Position numbers and translations under genes: made by a program. The notes below the pieces were generated by a model. It did no database searches, had not been told where the DNA came from, and was given only the letters and a program-made list of their open reading frames with translations. Below, in pieces: positions 12,501 to 27,500 of a stretch of 64,000 nucleotides of DNA. Each line of letters starts with the position of its first letter. Position 1 is the stretch's first letter. Origin of the DNA: Gavia stellata (Eukaryota > Chordata > Aves > Gaviiformes > Gaviidae); the NCBI RefSeq assembly GCF_030936135.1, contig NC_082602.1, positions 248,001-312,000 of the forward strand, written 5' to 3'.

Positions 12501-15500
12501 CATTTCCTTTGCTTTTAAATCTGCTTGTCATGCCCACTCCCACCTTCAAATCTCAGTAAAGTCAGCTACAGTAAGTGGAAAAGAGAAAAATAAATCAAAG
12601 AACCTTAAATGTCACCAAGTTTACGAGGCTTAAATCATACAGGTTATTCAGAAACGTGTTTTAGGAGCACACTAAGGAACTGGGAGATGCAGTGTTGCAA
12701 GGATTCTGTGAGATTTTTGTCCAGCTCTGCTACTTCAATGGGCTGTTTCAGTCTCAAGTTTTAAATGATAGATTAAAAACCCCCTCTCACTCTGTACAAT
12801 TATGGGATGTGCTGAAGCTGCGAACACAAGTCAAGCTTAGGAAAGAACCAGAGGACTAAAATTGCCAAGGTATCCATCCACACAGCTCCATCAGGATCAA
12901 TGCCAAAAAAAACCCCATAACCTTTCAAACAACTAGTACAGAACAGGGATAAACGCCGCTCTCTAAAGCAATGAAGATGCTAGTTGTGTTGATAAAGACG
13001 ATGATGTTCTGAAGATGAAGATAGTAGTTATATTTTTAGGAAGAAAGCACCTTAACTTCAAGGGGAAGCGCACGAGAGTAAAGTCTGAGAAATTAAAAAA
13101 CAGCATAAGGCACTACATGAGACCAGTGAGGATCATCCTTTTCCCTCCTAAAATGCAAATGAATGGAAAAAACTACCACAGTCTGTAGGCTACGGAGGTT
13201 AAAGAGCCAGTTCTGCACCCTCTGTTTGGAAATAAATGATGCTTTTATTTAAATCAAGGAAGATTTTACCCAGTAGCTGGGAATATGTCATCCCTCGTGA
13301 GCAGCTCTTTTAAAGGACTGCATAACAAAGTGACGGCTTGTGTACATATTCACATCATGGGCATCTTTGAGTCATTACTACTGCACTATTACTTGGAGAA
13401 GCCCTTCATCTGCAGAGCAATGGTAGAAACGCTCTACAAAACACTGCAGCAACCCTCAAGGTTTCAGAAATGAAGAAGCGTATGGTGAAGGCATACACTG
13501 GAACTGAAATAAAAATCTTTCATCACCGCTATATCTCTGAAGGAGCAGAGAAACCCAATGGCTGAGAGCCAAAGCAGAGAAGGATCTTCAGACAGAAAGT
13601 CTTTGCAAAAACTCTGGAATGGGGAGATCATGTCTTATGAACAGGGGATGCTGTCAATACAGACAGTGTGCCTACTGCGTTTAACAGTCCCTTCTAGGAC
13701 ATCTGGAATCAGCAGAGACTGAAAGGAAGCACTACCTGAAAGCAGTATGGAAGAACCCAGGACAGGGTAACTTGTTCAAGTGCCTCAATTCAAGTAAAGT
13801 AAACTGAGTGTTATATTTTGCAAACCTAAACTTACAACAAAATTAAGAAGCAAGTACACTTCTCTCAGATCTTCCAGGAGCTTGACATATAACCTCTTCT
13901 TGTTCAGAAGTCCTCGCCGAGAATACGCAGAGATGCTCACAATCCTAGACCTGATACCTCCTGTGAATTCTCCAGAGAAAAGGATGACAGGGCATCAAAA
14001 AATGTTGGTTAGCTGACCCCAGAACAACTCCCCAATACAGAGTAGAAACTAAGACAGGGTCAGTTGATGTTGAAGACACACAAGGCTCTTCAGAGAGCTT
14101 CCAAGAGAGCTGCTGTGGCTTAATTCAGATTGGAGAAGGAGCGTTGGGCTGTTTGGTACATCAGATAAATGTTTTTCACAGCGTAAGAGGAAAAAGATGT
14201 GCAACCCAGAAGCGTCTGATCACAGGATGACTATCAGAAGGAATAATAATCAGGTGATGTAGATCAGCCTCCTGTTCCCTCACAGTAGCTGGGGCACCCT
14301 AACACCAGCCCCAACACAGCAGCAGCTCAGGAAACTGAGAAGTACCATGAGGAACACAGTGTCCCTTGGGATAGGGAAAATTACTACAGCCATCACAAAG
14401 GTTATGCTGCAAAATAAGGAAGCTTGAGGAATGGATCACTGATCATCTGCTCTAATTAAGTACAAGTTCACTGCCTGGCACAGCCCTTGCCTGTGCTGAG
14501 TGCCATATGCCAAGACCACCGTCATACAATGTTCAGGAATAGCACTTCCTCAGGGCTTTCTCAAGTTGCCTCCTGGCATGGAGGAGATGGCAGCAGCTCA
14601 GATTCCCTCCCTTGGCAAAGCCCTCCAGCACTACTCCACCAAGCTTTGCACCCTCAAGCACTTTCACAGGCCTTCACGACACACCCCAGCCCATGCAACG
14701 CATCCCTGTAGCTTCATGCGATGAAAACGGCTCCAACACAGCCCTCCCCAGACTGCTGCAAACACTTGAAACTGGAAGAAGACAAAATGATCATATGTTA
14801 GGACCACATGGGACCCAGTGGCGACATTTGCTATGTCATGTGGAGCAGACAGCCTATGTCTTTGCCCTTGTTTTAGGCAGCAGTATAGAAGTAGCTTAAG
14901 ATGCCACCTCTGCTCTCTTTTTCCTTCCACAAAGACTTGTTTGTATGCCAGAAACCTGCAGAAGCCAGGCAGGTCCACTGGTGCTGAGAGGTGAGACAAC
15001 CAGTGCCTTGGCTGCAGCACATGTTCCTAGGGAACAAAGAAGCTATGGGCTGGGCCCAGGCCGATGGCAAGGAAGACAACGTGTTTTGCAGCATTGCTGT
15101 GGCTTTCACTAGATCTGCCAGTGCTCAGGCATCACCCTTCGCTTGTCTAATGAACTTCCACAGTAACTCTGTATGCCCCGAAAGTCTAGATCTTTACCAC
15201 AGTCAGGTAAAAAAAGGAAGGGAGAAAAGGGTTTGCTCTAGACAGATTGACAATAGCCCTTGATCTGTTGGTGACAGATTTTTTTCTCCGTTGTTAAGGA
15301 TGGAACCAACAAATCTGATGTGAATGAAACCAAATTATGAGAAGACCTTTACAGGCTTCTGGAACAGCCTGTTCTAAAAGGTAAGCTCCCAATGACTTCT
15401 CATTCTTGGTTTAAAACAGGCAGGTAGGACATTAGCTGAGAATGTGTTCCTCTGTGAGATAATGAAGGTGTCTCACATGCCCATCAGGAGATAAAAACTG

Positions 15501-18500
15501 ATTCTTGCAATTTTTGCTAGGGCAAAGAGTAAAATTCTGGAGAAGTCGCTGACTTGGATTAGTGAACCAGAAATATTCTGTAACACACCTGCAAAATCCC
15601 ACAGCTCAGAACATTACATCTCCATGAAAGGAACCAAAATGATGCCAGGCGTGCTTTGCCCAGGCACCCTCTCGTCAGGCATAAAAACCAGTGGGAAGCG
15701 AGCTTAGACTCTCCCAGATACCACCGGCGTGGAAAAGTTCTCCAGCCTTCCACACCTGCAGTGGGAATACACGTGTGGAATAGCCACCTGAATAAGGAAG
15801 GCCCTGTGTTATAACAGATAGCCCTAACATGCCAGTTCTTGGCAGCTTCATGGAAGAGAAAGCACAGAGTTGGCTTTTAAAAGCACTGTAAGTAAGCCAG
15901 GGAATCAACTGAAGATGTCTGGACCAGTTTATGATCTTTGTACCCTGCATCCTTCTTCCTTTTCCATAGTTTTCTTTCTTCTGTGTAAGGCGATGTTCAG
16001 CCGAACACCAGCTTTACGTAACAGGGTGCAGAGTACGAGCTGGGCATAGACAGGAGGATGCGGCAGAGGAAAAGGATATATGGCTAATAAAACAGAAAGG
16101 TGATGTAGAACAGCAGCGCTCTTTGTAGTGTGATAAGAACAACAGTTCCCAGACACTTAAGTGCCTCCAACAAAATATTTAAGAGACACCTGCAGCAACT
16201 GAAATTAGGCACTTTTTCCCTATATTAAATTTGTTAACTTAAGACTTCCCTTCCAACTTCTCTCAAACACACACACACTCACCAACTTCAGGTTCTTCTC
16301 AAGAATGTGCCATGTTGGTTCCATCACTTCAAACATCATGTAATACTGGATATTCTGTACAAAATTCAGCATCCGTTGCCGCAGTGTGAAAGCACCAGCA
16401 AACCTAGGGGAGAAATCACACCCACACAACTTAGAGCTAGCAAATGCCATGGAGAACTATCACCAGGCTTGCACAGTCAAGCAGAGCTAAATATTTCTGT
16501 CCTAGCAAATTCACTGCTGCAGTGTGAGAGGGATTACAAAGTTAATGCAAACCATCTCTGATTATTTTCCACATATTCAAATGGCTTTCCCTCAATTAGT
16601 AGAGTCAGAGTTTCGAACCTATCGTGGACTGGACAATTACTTCGTATGTTTGCTTATATTCAACTAAAATTTTAATATTAAATATTAAAGCAATTTTACT
16701 AGTGTAACTATCTAGTGAGACGTGCATTCGTTAGCAGGGCAAAATTTAACATGATAAATGGTTCATGTTTCTTTCCAGCCTTACTTGTTAAATGAACACT
16801 TAAAAATATTCTATGTCTTGCATCAATACGTTCAGGGGATTCAAATATTTAATCAAATCACCTGCTTCCTAGGGTACTTAATGCAATTTCACCTTAAAAA
16901 TAGAATGGTGGGATTATGTAGAGGTTCTTTCTATGTTAATTTATGCAGGCTCTGTGATGGCAAACTAAGAACTTACTTTAGCAAACTGCGACAGGTCACC
17001 GGAGAGGTGGGGGATACCCACCCTAGGGGTTTTCAACCACGGCTGCCCTGTCCACTGCTGATCACAGTCGTCCTGTGAGCCAGAGGTTGGACTAGAGACC
17101 CTCACAGGTCTCTTCCGCTAACACCTCTACAACTACAGGAGAACCAGAGCTACAGTCGTGTTGGCTGAGGTCAGTGCCAAGGCAGCCGAGGTTACCTTGT
17201 CACAAGAAAGCGCCCTTGGCAAGGCAGAAGGTACTACCTCGCAGTGCTGGAGTCTGCCTCAGTCTCCGAACAGGCACCTCCAGCACCTGGAGTGCAGATC
17301 CAAAGATGAAAATCCACCCTCACAGACAGAACAAGATAGAATGATTTCCTGGGAAAACATCCCACCAACTTCACCTTATGCAATTTCTATCACACCAAAA
17401 CCCCAAACATTAGCCAAGCTGTGTGAAGGTCACGAGTCCTTGCTAGTGGTCTGGCCAGAAGAGAAAGATGTTGGTTTTAAACTACTGGGGTCCTTACTAA
17501 TCTTGCTGATGCTAAAGTAGCGACCAAGACAGTGTGTGCACAGATGTCCTCTGCTGTAACTGTTCAGTGTATAACGAGCTAATCCTAAAGACCATCTCTT
17601 CCTTTTCAAAACTTCATGCCAAGAAAGAGGAACGAGCCAAGCAGCACAAAGATTACTGAGCAGACACTTCCTACTGAAACCTAAATTGCTATATCTTGAC
17701 CTCTCTCAGCCTGTAAGAAATTTGTAAGGATCTCTTCCACGTCAAAACGATCTGATTCATGTCACGACACATCTAACTAGCAAGAATGAAAACCAAAACT
17801 TCACCTCTGATCCAGCAGAAAAAAAAAGGCCGTACCACTTAGCTGAATGCAGGGAGAATTGCTTGGCCGTCTTATTGCTGATCCAAACGTTGCACAACTG
17901 TCTTTCCACATGTTTGCAATAGAACATGTGTCTGAAAAGCATCTGGTATCTTGTCAGTGCTTTCCTGGAAAGAAAGGAGAGACCCATCCAGATTAAGCCC
18001 TGTTCTGATTGACAGACTAAGCTGTGAAGGCTGAGGCTGCTCAAAGGCAAAGCGACTTTACACAATATGTTCCTTACGCCTTCAGACGCACACAGATCCG
18101 CACTGAAACAATTTGAACCAAAGAAAAAAGATCACATTTGTAACCATCCCAAAGAATTTCTCTCCAAGGAGTCCCTCCTCCGTATTTCCTGCCAGCGCGT
18201 ACATCACCAGCCTCCTCCTTCAATTCCCTCGAGCCACCTGCAGAAAGGTCACTCACATAGATGCTGCGACGGGGGGCTGAAAGCCTGCGGTCATGTACCC
18301 GCTGCACTAAGACTGCTACAATCACCAAAACAATTGACCAGGATTCTCCAAAAAGATGAAGAAAAAGCTGTAACCAAGCTACAAGCAGCATTACCCCACC
18401 AGCGATGCACTGTCAGAAGCAGATGGGGATGCTTATTTATAGCTTCAGGGACTGGATTCAGGTCTGCATTCAGACACTTCAGTGTAGGTGTCTACAGAGC

Positions 18501-21500
18501 TCCAGTCGATACAGTTCGTGAAACCTTACCAAATAGTATTTTCACTTCTATGCCTACCATCAGAGCTAAAACACTCGATTGGAAAGAAAGAGACATAATT
18601 TCAAAAGCATCATGTCATTAGAAAAGTCTCACTGTGTCAAGTGACTTTTTAAAGGAGAAATTAAGGGAAAACTAATTGTTGGCATTTAACAATTCAACAT
18701 CTGTCACCCTGTTCATGTAACACTGCTTGTCCCACTTGCCCTGGCTCACAGTAGCAGGTCTGCCAGTGTTTCTCCAGGGAAACAGAGGGCAAATCCTTGC
18801 GGAAAAATGAACCATTCCATCCCTCCTAACTCAATTACGTGCAAAATAGCTTGCTATAGCAATTCTAGCAACAGCCTGTATCCTTCTAGTTTGCAACCAG
18901 GGATACCAGCAAGTGCATTTTTTTCTGCTCTCCACATTGGAGAAATGCTTGATTCTTGCATGGAAACCCTCTTGTGAGAGTTCATATCCTCAGGGGAGAT
19001 ACTTCAGAAAGCCATGGACAAATGAAAACTGGGTGACCAGTCACAAGTAAAACCAGGGACCGGGCTGAGAAAGCATCCTTTGATTTATGTCTTCCCACCA
19101 TTTAAAATGAAAGCTTGACTTTCCAAGCATGCCTTAGACATGGTCTAGTAGGGCTCTACTGAAGAGAAAATCCATATTCCGTAGCCTACAAGAGGAGCAA
19201 GCAGGGCTCAACAACCCCAAAGCATTCCCTACTAGTCAGCAACTTATAACGTCCCTTTAAAGGTACACAGTATTTTGCTGTGTGGAAATGTGCTTCAACC
19301 CCATGTAAAAGCCCCTGCCTTTTTTGCCTTCAGTGGATTGATACTTTACCTGTTTATAATAAGGGACAGAGGCCACTTAACAATGTAGTCAAAGGAAAAT
19401 GCTTCCAGACCGCTGAGAGTGAGCTCTGTGGGATCTGCACTGATAATGGCCTTCTCCTGTTTCGTTTCTATGGCCAATACTCTCAAGAGCTGTGTAATGA
19501 GGTCATGGGGCATCAGGTCAATCTATAAAGGAAGAGCAGGAAAAAAATGAAGCCACAGGATACTCACAACTACTGTGTAGCAACAGACGTGTGGCAGAAG
19601 TGCAAATTATCGGAGTCGCTCTCAAGTCATCAGACCAACCTAGGAAGCAATAGTGAATGGTATGATCTGGACAGTGCAGCAACAGACACTGGAGCAGTGT
19701 CGCTGTAAACAACCGGCATACAACATACTACTCCGCTCATCGCTCTGCCTTGCCCTCAGGTTCTGTAAGGTCTATTCAGATCTCACACTCCCCAGGCACA
19801 GCCTCTGTGCTGCTTCACATCTGTAAAATACGCAATCGTTAATAAGCAGGACTTCTAAAGAGCTGTACTCCAAAGTGAGCACCCAAGCTGAGAGCATGAG
19901 AGACACACTACTGTTTCCACCTCGTCCTGAGGCCGCCCAAAAGCACCTCCTCCGTGTTCAGACACCAGCAAGAAAATGCAGTCCCTTGTCCAGGGTGGGT
20001 GCTTCCTGTTGCTAATATGGATGAAAGAGGATTTAATCCAGAGAAGGTCTACAGAAGGACAGTCATCAATTCTCTTTTCCTTCACTGTACGTTCAGCAGG
20101 TTCTAACGGGCACACAGATCTTCCCAAATCATGGCAGGCCTTCTGCTCAAATTCGATTATCTTCTGCGTACATACATTCTTACCTTTAAATCGTCCTTGA
20201 AAGGATCTGTGTTGGCTGTGCTCATTCGCAGGGCTAATTCAAGCAGAGCCTCTAGCCTCGTAGTTATGATGTCGTCTACAGGCTTCTTAAGTTCCTCTTC
20301 TGTGAGATCCATGAAGTGAACAAAAAAGTCCCCTTGATCCATCAGGAAATAGTGTTTTATAGATCTGCTCAAGAAAATGAAGGGACAATTGACTATGTTT
20401 TTTAAAGCCCAAGTTAATCCATATTAAACCTAAAGGAACAAAAGCAATCAATTCAACCAGCCTGCTGGGTTTGATCACAAAATGTTCCTCTTCATAGAGA
20501 ACACACAGCCATAAATAACCCATTTGGAGACTAGTCTTTTATGCATGTCCCCTCCTCCCTTCCACCTCAGTCAGGATGCTTTCGTGCAGTCAGATCAGGG
20601 CTGCCGCTGTTCTTTTTTTCCTTGAAAAAATGCACCTTATTAAAAAAAACAACCCGTAAGCACTACATCGCTGGGCGAAGGCTCACAACTGCTATCCTGA
20701 ACAACACCCCAACCTCCATGGCATGCAGATCCATCCAAGAGGCAGCTGCCAATTCAGAGCAGAATCTTGGACTCCTTTGAATGAACAAGTATCTGTGCTG
20801 ATTTTTTAAGTACTCCAGGTACTTGCATTGATTTCTGCTATAGTAGGATGCATAAACTTTAATTTTCACTTGGCACCAGGGAGAGTTAACTGCAGCGGGC
20901 CAGGAGCTTGGAAATAGCTCAGAGGAGAGTTTGAGGATTAACTTAGAGCATGGCAAAAGATCACATATGATAACTGCAGTTTTCAGAGCAGAAATAGGAC
21001 CAGCACAGCCTTAACACAATGTGGTTGCAGATTCCTGATCACTTTCAATTTGGGACGATGCTCAGCCCCTCTGTTTCCTGACTGTCATTACTCTCTCGAA
21101 CCAAGAAAACTCCCCCAGTCATGAGGAAGTCGTGACAGCGTCAGTGGTTATCTGAGGACACAACAGAGAGGGGAGCAAGGTACTTAGTGCTGACTACACC
21201 CTAGAGCACAAACCCAAATCAAAACCTGACCTCATGCTGGTGACAATCCCACTTCAAGATCTGCCGAGGTTGTTGGTCCCTTCCAACCGACATTTCTGGG
21301 GTGGTGGAGAGAGAGAGTCAGTACTCCCACTTAACTGGGAGGTGGTTATCTGTCACAGGTCCCTAGGGTTTGATCACAACCATACCATTTCAGCCCTCAA
21401 AGCGCATACACGCACTGGAAGCTCAGTAGCTTCCTCCTCAATCAGCTGCCCCTGCACTTGCCCCCCAGCAGATTACCTATACACAGGACAGCTGCAGAAT

Positions 21501-24500
21501 GATCTAGCAGAGAGCCTGTTTCCAAGATGAGGAGGTCACAGACATCAACCCCAGCTGGAAAGGCTGAGCAACACCTTAATCTGAAACTACATGGCGACAG
21601 ACGGGCCCAACACAGGACATGTGCCACCAGAGCTTTGGAAGCCAGTGCTGTTTGAACAGTCCCATAAAGCAAAGGTGGCTTGGAGGGATGACAGTCCTTA
21701 GAAAGGCTAGGAAGAATCTCCTTAACAACTGGCAGGTTTCAGACAGCTCTCATAACCTTTCATGAAATAAAGCATGTTCTCCGGTGGTTTTCACAGGGGA
21801 GGAAGGCATGTATCAGTTTCAGAGTGAACCGTGGATCTTCAGGTCTTCCCACACCCTCTCTCAGCTGGAGCCGCAATGTTCCCAGGTCTGGAGCAGACAC
21901 CTTTATTGCAGCTACAACTTTTTCACACCTAGCAAAAAGCAGGCACAAAGCAATCCCCCCTGGCCTGCTAGGCACATTCACTTCAGTTACCATTACTGCT
22001 CCAGCTTATGTCTCCCAATGGGCATCTTCTTGTGCGAGTCACTCGGCAGATTTGTCCCATGAAGCTCAGACCACTTTCTTTTGCACTGTGTCACTGGTTT
22101 GAAGCAGAACCTCTGATACCAGGTCTCAGCCCAATTACAAACTATCTTACAACCAGCTATCAACTGCGATTTCCTACCTATTTGTTGCTGTCTTGGCCTT
22201 CTGGATAGTTAAGATTCCTGGTTTTACCTTTTTCTGGAGATAGTAATAAACTAAAAGCTTGGTTCACACAAGGAAGCTGGAGTATGCATGCTAGAATGCA
22301 CTTGCATTTGCTATCGACTGAACGTGTTACCAGAATCAAAATATAGGTTATTAAAATGAGCTTTAAAAAAGGACAAAGTTAAGAAAAACCCTGCACTGGA
22401 ATTTGGGGCTAATACACTTACTCTATTCCAACTACCTGTGTTTGTATGAACAACAACCATGGCACATATTTGGTGAGATGCTTAATATCAAACTACTTCT
22501 TATTCAAATGAAACTCTTCTTGACCGTACCAGATGATATTAGGAAACTCCTTTCCTGAGTGGGAGTGACATTCAGCCGTGGTACAAGTCATGAGAGAGGT
22601 GGAGGATGTCCATACCTAAGGGTGGGTTTTGGGACTGAGCTAGGCAAAGCCATGGCTGCCCTGACCTAGTTTTGGCAACAGCCTTCCAAGGAAGTTGGAC
22701 TAGAGACCCCCAGACATCCTTCCCACCCAACATTTCTATGATTCTACACTTTTTTCTTCAGGAAAAAACCCAAAATCTTATTTTTTCAACCCTGTCTAAC
22801 AGAAATAGAGAGAACACATTAATAATATCCCAAGAAAAGAGAACTAACTTCAAAAACTTATGTTCACTATCAGAACCAATCTATTTAACATGTGTTTAGT
22901 AAGATAAATCAAACCTTAGGTGAGCCACCAGCTCTTTCTCCTCCATTAGGAAATCCAGAAGAACTTTGCTAGCATAGTTATATGCTTTTTCTATTTGTTC
23001 CACATATGCTCGCTCTTTTAAAGTATAGATGACCTCTTTAGCCACAGGGCAGGTAACATCACGTCCACATTCTCGCACAACATTTAAATATTTCCCTAGA
23101 AGTAAAAAGAAAGAATGACGCCTATTCATACCTACTGTACATCCAAAAGGGAAACTTTCAGACCACTACCTTCAAGCGGAAGATATGCTGTGAAATGTTT
23201 ACATGAAGTTCTACTGAAAGCTGGAAAGAATTTAGAGACCTTTCAAAAGATGATAGAGAATTTTAAATGAGGCACCTGGTATCACGTTTAAGGAGAGATT
23301 TAGAAACGCTTTTGTTTCCCAGTGGTAGCAAAACGTCTCTGCAGATAGCCAGAAACTTTGAAGACCTAGCGCTGCACTTCAGAAGTAGCTTTTGGAGGGT
23401 TCTGTACTTATGGAAGAGAACAATGGTAGCCATCAGGTTGCATGCTTCATTTAAACACCCAAATTAAAACTCAGCGTGTTCAAACCTCAGTTGTCTAGCT
23501 CCATCTAGCTAGCTGCTAGAAAACTGTACCCATGAAACGGAGCAGTAAGACAGACAGCTCCCCTTGCTGCTGGACTCCTTCCCATGGGTTGTTTTATTTA
23601 TAGGATTTGGGGTTCTTTTTAAATCTGATTCTTCTGTTCCTCTGAGAAGTTCAGCTGGACAACTCCATAAACTGGCAAAGCACGATGACATTTACTTTAT
23701 CTTTATACAAAGAACGATAATGCTTGTCTCAAGATTCCTGTTACATCAGAAGCATATCTTTACCTACCTGTGCTTAGTATTTTGTCAGCCATTTTCTGCA
23801 AGAATGACGGTATCTGTTGCTGAACAACAGTATATCTTTGATCCCAATACTTGTCATTATAGTCCTCCTGAATCTTCTCCTTCTGCAGCTCATGTTCCTC
23901 CACCATGAACTCACTGAACAGTTAAAGCAGATGTTTAGAAGCAGGTAGTGGTACAATGAGGATTACTTTTTTTGACCTGTAAACTGGTAATACAATCTAT
24001 CAGAAATAAGGTCTCATGAAAATACATTCCAATCAAGAACTGAAATTAGTCTGTATCTGTAGTAAGAGGAGAAGCATTATGCAGAGTGTTTCTGCTGATC
24101 TGCAACCAGTTATGACAGAAACAGAATTTTACAGGCTTTACAAACCAAGTCTAAGCATTATTTGGTTGTCAGTGTAGAGGTGAGGAAGCTGGCCTTCGTC
24201 TGCCTTCTCACCATCAGGAAGGCATTAATTTTAGCTATTTTAATTTGAGTTTTGCCTCCCTTAGGATTCTGAAAATGTGGGAAACAGAAATGATGCATGA
24301 ACTATTAAACACAGCAAAATGCTTCAAATGAGAAGAAACTTCAGAGAGTGGTGTTAGCTCATATCAGATTAGCATATTAATGGGTTACATATGACATCAA
24401 TTCACTGACTTATCACACTCGTGCCCCATGAGAAGAGGGCTCACCCCTGTCGTGAAGAGGATGAGGATGTGAGAGGAGAATACTTAAAGGGGGACAGGCA

Positions 24501-27500
24501 TGGTAAGGTGGAATTTGAGTGGACTGCATATTTGAACTGCTGTTTTGTTGACTTTTGCATATAATTTCCTTGAATTTGGAAAAATAAAGCAAGTGAGAGT
24601 GTCTCTGACTGTATAACCACTGAATCCAACAAGAAATGAAGTTATAGTGCTACAGCAGCTCCCCTTCCTTGCAATGCTGCCAGGTCCAGGCCCCTAGGCT
24701 ATGCAGACTCTACAGAGCAGAGGGATGGGTGCACTAAAAAAGTAGAAGCCAAAGACCCAAACAGTATTTCTTAACTTCTGCATTTATTTTTCATTCCTTA
24801 ACTGTTCTTTACCTGTATGGATCGTTAATGATGCCTCGATATATCCACTTTTCCAGAATTTCAAAATAAGGCACGCTGGCTGCCTTGGTTAAATACAGGC
24901 ACAGCTCCTGGGCCTGGCTGTCCCCCGTGTAATTGAAAGTCTTGTCATGGAGTAAACTCAGGGTTGATCCTCCCATACACTCACCTTTATCCACAGAAGT
25001 AGCTAAAATTTAAAAATATAGATATAAGAGACAAAGCTGACACAGATTAATTGCACAAGCTATGCTGTTAAACTTAATGAAGTTAGCAGTTGATTAGCTG
25101 ACCACCCTAAGTCACAGATCTCCATGTCAGCTGTAGACCCCTCCTGTGAAGATGCAAGGCCATTCCACCACACAACCAAAAGCTTACACCCTGAAATGTC
25201 CTGAAAAGAAAACCCAAATGATCCACAATCTAAAAAAGCAAAACCCAAACCCAGCCCTCCAGGGAGGGCGAACTGAACTCAGGTAGACACAAGGTACATG
25301 GTGGCTTAGAGTCCAAAAGCATCCTACACCGAAGGGACCATTTATAAAGATCCACTTTCCAGGTGGTGATGGAAGAAACACACACTTCAGTGGCTTGCTT
25401 GAGAAACCTCTGATCTCAAAAGTACTTCTGTTCTCAACCGTAACACTGAGGTAGCCACACATACAGCTCAAACACCAGGATTTGGGTAGGTTGATAGTGA
25501 AATTCATACTTTGCGATCGCAAAAGGGACATAAGGACAGAGGAATACAGTACTGCTGTGAGTTTCAGATCGAAGTAAACCTTAATGTAGTTGGCTAAATG
25601 CTGTGTTCCAAAAAACTGAAAATGTCAGGAAACGTGAATACCAAGAGGGATCATCCAATTCCAGATTGTAAATAGAACAGATATTTATGTCCAGATAAAT
25701 TATCTGGGCCGAGTAGAGAGAAATGTACAAATATTCTCACGCCAAAGACTTTAACCAAAATTATTGAGGTAACTGCATCTGTGACCAACAAACTCATGCA
25801 ATGGCACAGGCTGGGACCAGCTGGCTGAGAAGCAGCGTTACAGAGAACAACCAGGGGGTCCTGGTGGACAACCAGATGATCGTGGGTCGGCAGCGTGTCT
25901 TTGCAGCGAAGAATGCCAACTGCACCCAGGGCTGCACTGCCAGTGATTATTCCCCTCTGCCCAGCACTGGTGAGGCCACACCTGCAGCACTGCGTTCAGT
26001 TTGGGGTCCCCAGAGGAGCCTCAGGGAGCTGAGAGAAGAAAAGATGAAGCTGGGAGTTGTTGAACATCATTCCTTCACTAGCCAACGGATGGTTCTAGAG
26101 GAGATGGTGTGAGATTCCTCTTGGAGGAGCACCGTGACAATATCAAAAGGGCAAAAGTTGCAAGAAGGGCAATTCCAGTTGGAGATACAGAAAGAAATGT
26201 TCACAAAAAGGGTGGTGAAGTCACAGGGAAAGGCCCAGAATGGTGGGGGATCTCCGTCACTGAGGATTGTCCCGACTCACCTGGACATGGCCCTGAGCAA
26301 CCTGCTGTAGCTGTCAGCAAGAAAAACAGCAGAAACTTCCAGGGGTTCTTTCTGATTGAATCAGTTTGTGGTTATACACCCACATATAGCTGGAGAGGCA
26401 TTTGGAAAGAAGCTGAGTAGAGACAGCAGCGGTGGAAACAGCTGATCCGAAGGGCATGGATTGTGAAGGTAAAAGGCATGGACTCACCTCATGACAGCTC
26501 TGAAGGGCAGATTCAGCCCTAGAGCCCACCGCTCTCAAAAAAGAGCTGTGCTCTGACACGTGCAATTCCCCATGGCTTTCTTCTTTAATATTACATACAA
26601 TTAAAATGACATATGCCCTGCCTGTATTGCTACTCTGTACAGTGTTCAGAAGCCACTGTCAGGCACCTGTCAAAATGTAATGACTGTGTTTTTGAAACTT
26701 ACCAAGCGAAGCAAGAATCTCCAGTGTCCTCATTGTGGGCTGGATATAAAACCAGAGTTTCTGCAGTGACAGAAGTCCCTGTCTCTGAAGATGTTCCAAC
26801 TGGGTAATTAGTATCATGTATTCCTTGATTAGAGTCCGCATAGCAGCAGCCAGAGCATGATTTACCTGTCCATACTCGAAGGAAGACTTCTCCTCTATAA
26901 ACCTGTAAAAAGCAAAATAGAAACTCTTTCAGACAAGGCACCTTCTATCATTTTCAGGAATTTTATCTTCAGGACACTGTACAAGCGCACGAGTAGATCG
27001 TGTGTTGGAAAGCGCACCAGTCTTCAGCTGGAGTTTCAGGTTCCGCATTTGCTCTGTGTCCCCCTGCCTATTTCTCATCACCACATTTCCTAGTACGGAA
27101 AGCTGTGGGAAGACATTTCCTCTCGAATTGCAGGGGAACTAGAATTATTTGCAAAACCACTATGTAAAAAGCGAGAGCCAGGATTTTCAAGGTGATTGTC
27201 TTTGCATAAGCAACAGATTAGAGGACAGGAAAAGATCTCAAAAGGACCCAGACATGTGGGGAAAGCACTGTTGCTAGCTGCTGACACCACATGGCACAGC
27301 AGGGATTCATCTGACCAGATTTAGATGGCTCCATATATGTTAGTGGAAAAAGACAGATGCTTCTGAACATAAGTCATATCATCTGGAAGGAGACGTAAAA
27401 GACATTGGACGAATCACATCCTAAAAATGCTGCTTTCTCTTTGCTGATCTTTTAGGGACTTTGAATCAAACGCAGACATCTACACAACAAACATCTGCTT